DNA of 35,442 bases from Coprinopsis marcescibilis (Eukaryota; Basidiomycota; Agaricomycetes; Agaricales; Psathyrellaceae), in NCBI GenBank assembly GCA_004369085.1, contig ML210264.1:1-35442 (forward strand). The letters run 5' to 3'. The notes under the pieces are model-generated. The model saw nothing but the letters and a program-made list of their open reading frames with translations, was not told the origin of the DNA and did not search any database. A program made the translations under genes and the position numbers. Positions within the stretch are counted from its first letter, which is position 1, and every line of letters begins with the position of its first letter. Positions 29,440-35,442 of this stretch are shown one piece after another.

Positions 29440-29593
29440 GTCGTTGAACGTAGTCGGCAGTAGGCTGGGTAGAGTATAGTAAGGAGTGTATTCCTTGTAT
29501 AAGAAAGATTGTACTTGCGATTTTGGCCTAGTGGTATGCGATGATCTGATTGCCGATGGATTCACTACCTAAATATAGGATTATTAGGTCGAA

Positions 29594-29600
29594 ATTTATA
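29594..29600 (-). promoter_or_regulatory. TATA box of the 28894-29439 gene
   Basis: TATAAAT on the minus strand, about 160 bases before the ATG. The distance is consistent with the 5'-UTR intron inferred in clade A genes. Confidence 0.45.
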
Positions 29601-29907
29601 TCCTGCATATCTCTCCTGAATATTATGAGACTTGTATCGGAGCTTGAGGGTCCAGAACAAATTCAGAACACGTACATACGACATATTCCAAGAGGTACTG
29701 GAACGGAACAAGGGCTGCTATCCCGTTGCCTCGGATTTTTGTTGTGATGAGCCGAATGGAAGCGTGCGGTGAGACAGGGCTCCCCATCTCCTCGCTCAAC
29801 TGAGCAATCTCAAGACGGGAGTCCCAATCAAGTGAAAGGCGACAGTGATATACGCATTGTGGAGAGTAAACCCTCAGTGCGTGTTCTCTACAGAAGTCGC
29901 ACTTTAG

Positions 29908-29992
29908 TCCGAGTCGGAAGGCTGACAGGTTGGAAACAACAGCGTCGGTTTGCCCTTGTTCTCCGTTGATTCCGTTTGAAGCTGTCAATCAA
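29908..29992. promoter_or_regulatory. Shared intergenic block (copy 3)
   Basis: TCCGAGTCGGAAGGCTGACAG, then CCTTGTTCTCCGTTGATTCC and TTGAAGCTGTCAATCAAC. It aligns with the blocks at 20494, 27235 and 31752. Confidence 0.55.
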
Positions 29993-30594
29993 CATTTGTT
30001 GCAGAGCTTCGTGACCTATAGAGACAAGCGCGTGAATCGAGCACTTTCAACCCACACACTGACAGCTTCATAGGAGCCATGCGCAAGTGACCTCCAGCGC
30101 CCGTGAAATTTGAGCCAGGTTCTGAGGTCGGCGCATGGAAGTTCCGATGGCTCTCGTGAACACATAATCGACTGGCCCTTAGGACCGAGTCACCGATACG
30201 GCAGGCCTCTATCACACATCTGTTGTCCTCACATGCACGATTGAACAATCAAACTGCGCGGCACTTCCGTGTCAGAATCCCCTATAATCAAGCATTTCCT
30301 TGCGAGATCCATACGAATTTCATAGGAATGGACTTGGTACGATACACAGTACTAGATAGTAGGATCATACTGGCACCTGCTCGCCCATCAGTATATAACG
30401 AGATGTCGATACTCCCGAGTCACCTTTCGCACGCCGGCGCTTATTCCGCTTGACTCAGTGTAATCATATTTACTGTAGATCGGTGACTATTCACGAATCA
30501 AAACTTGACTGACGGCTTGAATATACATCGGGGTAAAGATACACAGCCCACCGGTGATTTCAATTCTAAAGCCTTCTCGACTAGTATAAAAGTT

Positions 30595-30601
30595 GAAGAC
30601 G
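30595..30601 (+). promoter_or_regulatory. TATA box of the 30657 clade B gene
   Basis: TATAAAA lies 56-62 bases before the ATG, preceded by TTCTCGACTAG as in the 28061 gene. Confidence 0.6.
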
Positions 30602-30656
30602 GTACTGACCATCATTCAATCCACTGTACTACTCCAGGAATCCTAGCATCCTCATC

Positions 30657-31275
30657 ATGGTCCAACAAAGCGAAGAAAAGGAAGCTCAAGTTGTCTCGCC
30701 TTACAAGGAAGTCCAGAGTGAGGAAGCCGTATCTACAAAGGGCGTCCCGTACAGAATCGGGTTCGGAGGCCCAGATATCAAAGACGCGATCACTGATGGC
30801 GCAGCACCGGTGAGCATAGATAGACTACATATTTATGAACATGCCTAACATTTTTCAGGGCTTAGGGGTCCCGGACTCGGACGAGCGCCCCCTCCCCACG
30901 CCACAGGGACTCGTCAGGACATTGGCTGTCGACAAAAGAACCAAATGCTTCGACGTCGACTGGCCGATCACCGGGAAGTTCCCCATATCATTTAACCTAG
31001 ACCGGGTACCGGTATCCCAAGAAATCACCGACGCCACAGGCATCAAAAGCTACATGCTCGTGAATTACCGCAGCATCCAAATCTTCTACCAATACAAACT
31101 GTATTTCTATGGCACCAAGATGGGGACTTATGCCTTTATTGACCAAGAGGGTGACCGGTACAGTGTTGAGATTTCGCGACTCGGCACGTACTACACAGAG
31201 CATACCCTTTCCTTCAACTCAAAGATGCCAACTATTAAGCGTCTGGAATTTTCAGCCGCGGAGCCCATGCTGTAG
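30657..31275 (+). CDS. Clade B member of the small beta-rich family (2 exons, 189 aa)
   Basis: Exon 1 (30657-30809) starts at ATG in TCATCATGG (MVQQSEEKEAQVVSPYKEV) and includes KGVPYRIGFGGPDI. The 49-nt intron (30810-30858) has GTGAGC, GCCTAACA and TTTTTCAG, and both sides are phase 0. Exon 2 (30859-31275) has VPDSDERPLPTP, CFDVDWPITGK, VPVSQEITDATGIKSYMLV, IFYQYKLYFYG, YAFIDQEGDRYSVEI and FNSKMPTIKRLEF. It is complete and is the best clade B reference. No signal peptide is seen. The function is unknown. Confidence 0.82.
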
Positions 31276-32476
31276 ATACCCAATGTACCTTCCATTCAAT
31301 AGCACCCTTCTGTCGACGTCTCTCTTCCCTCCGCATGTGAATCTCACACAAAAAATAGAGGTTTAAACAAAGTCTATACGTTCGCCCTATCTCAATCCTG
31401 GCAGCCGATCCTTTCAAGCTATCAGCGCTTCTGACTTTAACTTGTCGAATTTACCTATGTTACGGTGCACAAGCATACAACCTGAATTTCTTTGCTGTAT
31501 GCTCTGAGGGGTCGAGTACCAAAGTCCGACCAGGTCGCCAGGATCAAAGGTCCAGAACACGAAACGCAGATCTGTCCCAGGCACGCAAGTTGTCCGGACT
31601 ATGAGAGTGATCTGCCCTGGTGCCCTATGATTGTCCAGGCAGATCGAATGGAAGCATCAGACAAAGGCCTTATTTATTGTTATTTCGGCGCCCACGGGCT
31701 CTCTCCCACGACCCGAGTCTCAATCCAGTGAACTGTGCGTTTACAACTTAGTCCGAGTCGGAACTTGTCTCTCGCAGGAAGGGTACATACCATAGTTATC
31801 AGCAACACAGCTTTGTTCAATCAGCCACCCTTGTTCTCCATCGACACCCATTCAAGCTTTGAACCGTCAACAGTCACCGTTTTGTCGCAGAGCTCTGGGG
31901 CTGTGATTCAATCAGATGGGAGGGACACACGTAGATCAAATACCTTTCTTCTACATACTCACAAGGCTGACAGCTTCAGAGGAATCATGGGCCATGACCC
32001 GGTACTCGCACATATATAATGGACCGGCCCCTAGGACGCGCTCATTCAAGTTGCGCGTCTCACCCCTCTGTGCAGCTTGCGAGACCACAACGACATGAAC
32101 CCCCACAACCCCCATCTAGGATGATACTCAAGACTGACAGCCCGCATGGGCGTCAAAGATCACAGGCATCTGCCTACACCACTCAATAAAAAATCAAGAA
32201 TAGTAAAGCGCGAACTAGAACAACTCGCTGCTGGTTGCCAGTCTGGGCGGCACAGAGAGCGTAGCGGTGTACCGGCCGGTGAACGGTGACAGGCCCAGCA
32301 TCCACCTACGGCATGCGCTGGACGTCCCCCGGGCCTGCCTTTGCCACTCTTACATTCACTATAATTTACTTCCATCAACACCACCACCCCACATTTACGC
32401 AATACGCACTACGCACTACGACTTCTGCGACTACAACGACCACTCCTCCTCCCCCTCTTCCTCCACCTCCACCCAC
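31276..32476. other. Intergenic region with a fourth shared block
   Basis: TCCGAGTCGGAA lies at 31752-31763, followed by TTGTTCTCCATCGACACCCATTC and a diverged CAAGCTTTGAACC segment to about 31880. GATCGAATGGAAGC occurs near 31643. The block lies upstream of the decayed clade B copy at 32477, which supports its origin as another pair. No intact gene is seen. Confidence 0.5.
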
Positions 32477-32778
32477 AGACATCCAAAGCTACAACCTCAA
32501 CCACAACCCCCAAAAACTGGATATACAAATACGAGCTGGACATCACAATCACCAAAACAGAAGGCGACCTCAAGTTCGCCGACGGGGAGGGGTTAACCGG
32601 GCTTGCCACGGAGACCTACTGGTACGTGAACTACAACTCCAACAAGCCGACGATCGTTCGTGTCAGTCAGCCGGACGCCCCATTTTTGAGCGGGCGTGGT
32701 TGGATTTACTGTGAAGTGATTATATATATGGATGTAGATGTGGATGGATGGATGGATATACACATGTATTTCGGTTAG
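32477..32778 (+). pseudogene. Partial, frameshifted clade B relic
   Basis: DIQSYNLNHNPQ (from about 32479), then, after a one-base shift at a C5A5 run near 32512-32520, WIYKYELDITITK, FADGEGLTGLA, YWYVNYNSNKPTIVRVSQP and a stop at 32776-32778. It aligns with ITRYNLKYDPKAFAYNYTLEIT and WFNSKQPTI of the 20790 gene. The N-terminal half (PYRIGF and DWPV blocks) is not recognisable upstream. The homopolymer shift could also be an assembly error, but the missing half argues for a relic. Confidence 0.6.
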
Positions 32779-33141
32779 ACATGGATATATAATAATGTAC
32801 ATGAAGGACCGATCCGCAGCCAACCCACCCTCAAAACCTAGTAACAACATCCCAACCACCAACCAACCCAACAAATCAAAACAGCCATTCAAATTCACAC
32901 CCAACGCAAGCTAGGTATAACAATGTACGAAGAAAAAAGATGAAAGATATCTGATATATGCAGGTAAGTAGCAGGTATGTAATATGTATGGGGCGGCGGG
33001 ACAAAACAAACAACGCTGGCAACGACGATAACGGCATCTCGAACGACATGCAACGCTAACGAGTCCAGACAGACAAACCAGCGCTATCAGTCTGTCCAAC
33101 ACGGCCCAAAACACGTAGATGTGGTGGACAAGAGTCACCAC
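32779..33141. other. Intergenic region downstream of PCNA
   Basis: This is the convergent 3' flank of the relic and of PCNA. It contains TGGATGGATGGATATA-like simple repeats just before 32780 and no supported gene. Confidence 0.45.
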
Positions 33142-34688
33142 TTAATCGTCGCCGATCTTGGGAGCGAGGTAGTACCGGATATAACCTGGTCCAAAATCAT
33201 ACGAAACCTAAAAATATTTGATCAGAAACGCGTCCGATTCGTACATGAAAAAAGAAAGAAAGTGGGCCATAACGGCACGAATAATAAAGGACAAGGGACT
33301 CACCAGCAAAGGCACATCGCCGCTCATCATGAGCTGCACATTCTTCGACAAGCTCGTGCTCTTGGCAAAGTTGACGAGGTACTTCAAGGAAAAGGTGAGC
33401 GAGACGTGTTGGTTCATCTCGACCACGACGCCGTCCGGTCCATCATCTTCGCTCTTGCTCTTGCCCTTTCCTTTCGACGTGGACGTCTTGGCCTTTTTGC
33501 TCGGCTTGGCGCTGCTGCTCTCCTACATAGCGCACATTAGATAGGGTAGAGAGCGAGAGTGGTAACGAGACCGCACCTTTTTCCTCCTCTTCTTCCCGCT
33601 GCTCTCTTCGTCGTCCGAATCTGCATCGGGCTTCTCCTCCTCGCCCTCCTCGTCAGATTCGGGCTTGAATTCTTGCTCTTGCTCCTCCTCTTCCTTGTCA
33701 TCCATGTCAACATCCCCATCGTCCTCCTTCTTAACCTTCTTGCTCTTCCCGCCCTTCTCCTTCTTGACCTTCCTCTTCTTCTTATCGCCATCCTCATCAT
33801 CCTCATCGTCATCATCGTCATCTTCCTTCTCCTCGTCCTCATCGTCGTTCCCATCCTTGGGATCGGCAACCAGGGGATCGCCACTGGTGATCACACCCTC
33901 AGTCTGCTTGAGGAGCACGTTCCCGTTGGCCGCCTCGCCCTCACTGGCGAACCGCACACCCTCCTTGCTAACCTCAATACGCACGCTCTCCCCCAGCTGC
34001 GACAGATCCCGCACAATACGGGCAAACTCGGCAGCGGGCATCGTCACGCGCGCGTCATACGCCGTCTCCGGGATGGACAACTGGTCCGAATCGATCTCCA
34101 TCAGCTTCATCTCATACTCCGCAATGCGATCCGAGCCTACAAGCGATGTGGTCAGCGGGAGGAACACACGCACGCGTCAGGCGCGTCGGGGAAGACAAAG
34201 GACGACGACGATGCCACGGCGCAAAAAAGGGAGGCGGGCGTACCTTTGGCTTCGTAGACGAGACTGAGCAGGTCGGCTTCGTCACCGGCTTTGAGCGTGC
34301 AGATGTCGTCGTCTTTCGCGCATTTGAGGACCTTGGTGAGGCTGTTGAGGTTCACGCCCAGCTGCATGGGCCGGTCGCAGCGGAACTTTTTGAACCCTGA
34401 GGCCTGCAGTTTCACAGCGACGAGCGCGACGTGCGAGTTGTCCATCGCCTGCAGCTGGAAGCCCTCCTCGTTGGCGGTAAAGTTGGCGTCGGTGACGAGT
34501 TCTTTGATAGCTGCAATGGAAAGTGAGTGAGCGCGACAGGTCCAGATTTTCAGTCCGAGTGAAAGGGAGGGAGGAACGGGGAGGAACGGGGAGGAACGAG
34601 GAGGAGAAGATGGGGATGGGTTACGGGAATGCGTACCATCGAGCAGCTTCTTCAAGAGGCCGGCTTCTGCGAGCTTTGCTTCGAGCAT
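33142..34688 (-). CDS. PCNA: Proliferating cell nuclear antigen, enlarged (5 exons, about 387 aa)
   Basis: This is the sliding clamp of nuclear DNA replication and repair, a ring-forming homotrimer. Exons are 34688-34637, 34510-34244, 34136-33577, 33522-33304 and 33207-33142; the introns (126, 107, 54 and 96 nt) all keep the frame. The start is MLEAKLAEAGLLKKLLDA. Visible landmarks are LQAMDNSHVALV, FRCDRPMQLGVNLNSL, DRIAEYEMKLMEIDSD (interdomain connecting loop, the partner-binding site), IVRDLSQLGESVRIEVSKEG with the lysine equivalent to K164, VSLTFSLKYLVNF, and the C-terminal RYYLAPKIGDD. The usual length is about 260 residues. Here about 125 extra residues, first acidic and then Lys-rich, sit between NGNVLLKQTEG and VVVEMNQHVSLTF in domain 2, and one intron lies inside them. 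Confidence 0.97.
33440..33880 (-). repeat. Acidic/lysine-rich low-complexity insertion in PCNA
   Basis: Long Asp/Glu runs (KEDDDDDDEDDEDGD), Lys-rich NLS-like strings (KKKRKVKKEK, KKRRKK) and a Ser/Lys stretch (SAKPSKKAKTSTSKGKGKSK) occupy the place of a short surface loop around residues 185-195 of ordinary PCNA. The opposite strand is correspondingly CTT/CCT-rich and shows spurious open frames. Confidence 0.85.
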
Positions 34689-34998
34689 GGTTGGTGGCGG
34701 ATTGTCTGCGTGTGTGGTGGGAGAAAGAGTGGATGGCTCACGACGCGTCCTTCCAAGCCAAAACACGCCCTGTCACACTTGTCACACATGCGTGACATCT
34801 TGCCGGATGCCGAACCTGGTCCGTGCGCATGCATTCATAATAAACGAAATTCATTGCAAAGAAATAAACGAGGGTAGTCGATTGTATGGAAAAGACAGGA
34901 ATAATGCACGGATTACATGCATTCGAGAGAATTTTTAAAATATGATAAGCGAACGAAAGTAAATAAATAAAATAAAAATATCACACGCGATCCGCTGA
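34689..34998. other. Intergenic region between PCNA and the third repeat-protein copy
   Basis: It should carry the PCNA promoter (on the minus strand, at 34690-34850). The AT-rich stretch 34930-34985 is the 3' flank of the third repeat-protein copy, on the minus strand TATTTTTATTTTATTTATTT-like. No gene is supported. Confidence 0.5.
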
Positions 34999-35442
34999 TC
35001 ACTTTCTTCTTCCAACTGGCCTAGCCGCAGGCTTCTGCACCACAGGCCTTGCCACAATAGGTGCCTTCTTCAACACTGGCGCCTGTACCTTCCTCTGAGC
35101 AATCACAGCAGGCTTCCTAGCCTGCACATTCGGCTTGCCCGCCCCACCACGTCGATTATTAGCCACTGCAGCATTCCGACCTTTCGACTGCGCCACCGGT
35201 TGGCGTCGAGCTGGAGCTGGCTTTCTCTGAGGCGCTTGCGTTCGCCCGCGATTGGCCGGCGCTGGACCTTGCTTTCGAGCCGCTGGCTTGTTTGGCCGTG
35301 CTGGTTGGCGGTTAGGTCGGGCTGGCTGCCTTTTTGCTGCACCCTGTGCCTTGCCCGCCTTAGCTCGTGCTGGTCTGGCGTTAGCTCGCGCTGGCTGACG
35401 TCCCTTGTTCGCAGTAGCTCTTGCTGGCTGCCTCTTCGCACC
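34999..35442 (-). CDS. Third Lys/Arg/Pro-rich repeat-protein copy (partial, C-terminus)
   Basis: An open minus-strand frame runs from the window edge to a stop at 34999-35001, giving at least 147 codons. It reads GAKRQPARATANKGRQPARA, RQPARPNKPAARKQ, RTQAPQRKPAPARRQP, NNRRGGAGKPN, RKPAVIAQRKVQAP and ends KPAARPVGRRK. Composition and ending match the genes at 759 and 22330, but the units are more diverged and less regular. The start and any signal peptide lie outside the window. A frame start within the window would be artificial, since the coding pattern continues to the edge. Confidence 0.75.
   Translation of the reverse strand, partial: GAKRQPARATANKGRQPARANARPARAKAGKAQGAAKRQPARPNRQPARPNKPAARKQGPAPANRGRTQAPQRKPAPARRQPVAQSKGRNAAVANNRRGGAGKPNVQARKPAVIAQRKVQAPVLKKAPIVARPVVQKPAARPVGRRK

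Larger units (their letters stand above)
29440..30656. other. Divergent promoter region between 28894 and 30657 genes
   Basis: It repeats the organisation of 26766-28060: clade A TATA near 29594, a GCCGAATGGAAGCG element near 29750, TCCGAGTCGGAA at 29908-29919 and TTGAAGCTGTCAATCAAC near 29975. No gene is supported. Confidence 0.55.

Noticed and set aside
19509..31275. Assignment of the small beta-rich family to aegerolysins, ricin-type lectins or other known small fungal beta proteins
   Set aside because: The motif order I see does not match the signatures I know for those families. I prefer to leave it unnamed.
33559..34267. Long plus-strand open frames rich in Leu, Ser and Phe
   Set aside because: They are the antisense of the acidic/lysine-rich PCNA insertion.

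Overview
The window is nuclear DNA of a filamentous basidiomycete, probably an agaricomycete. Genes are cut by many short introns (40-130 nt) with GTRNGT donors, CTAAC-like branch sites and YAG acceptors. The protein families present (an NPDIAG-type fungal membrane protein, a RCYIIW-type seven-helix protein, an F-box protein, and expanded small paralogs) are typical of that group. A Rhizoctonia/Ceratobasidiaceae-like genome is my best guess, but it is an inference. All splice models below were built by eye.

Layout. 759-2764 (+) encodes a secreted, extremely Lys/Arg/Pro-rich repeat protein. A 5'-truncated, stop-interrupted paralog lies at 22330-23280 (+), and the C-terminus of a third copy runs off the right edge (34999-35442, -). 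4736-7080 (+) is a multi-pass membrane protein whose 3' half appears to be a chain of ten micro-exons (3-36 nt), all symmetric phase 0; this is the most unusual object in the window. 8633-11019 (-) is the protein farnesyltransferase beta subunit with a long low-complexity insertion. 12190-13568 (-) is a five-exon seven-helix membrane protein. 14489-16542 (-) is an F-box protein, and a detached copy of its last exon sits at 11287-11366.

18331-32778 is dominated by one expanding family of roughly 180-residue, signal-less, beta-rich proteins that I do not recognise. There are seven intact or nearly intact members and two decayed ones, and one member carries a duplicated C-terminal module. The family has two clades. 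Clade A members lie on the minus strand and clade B members on the plus strand, and they form divergent pairs (19509/20790, 26232/28061, 28894/30657). The pairs share intergenic sequence blocks, so the duplicating unit seems to have been a pair plus its promoter region. A small five-exon membrane-anchored protein (23897-24603, +) sits inside this array.

33142-34688 (-) is PCNA, complete and recognisable, but enlarged to about 387 residues by an acidic/lysine-rich insertion of about 125 residues in the second domain.

The conserved housekeeping genes (RAM1, PCNA) flank accessory, fast-changing DNA. I see no operon-like functional link among neighbours; what links them is local duplication and decay. 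No tRNA, rRNA, CRISPR array or complete transposon was found by reading.
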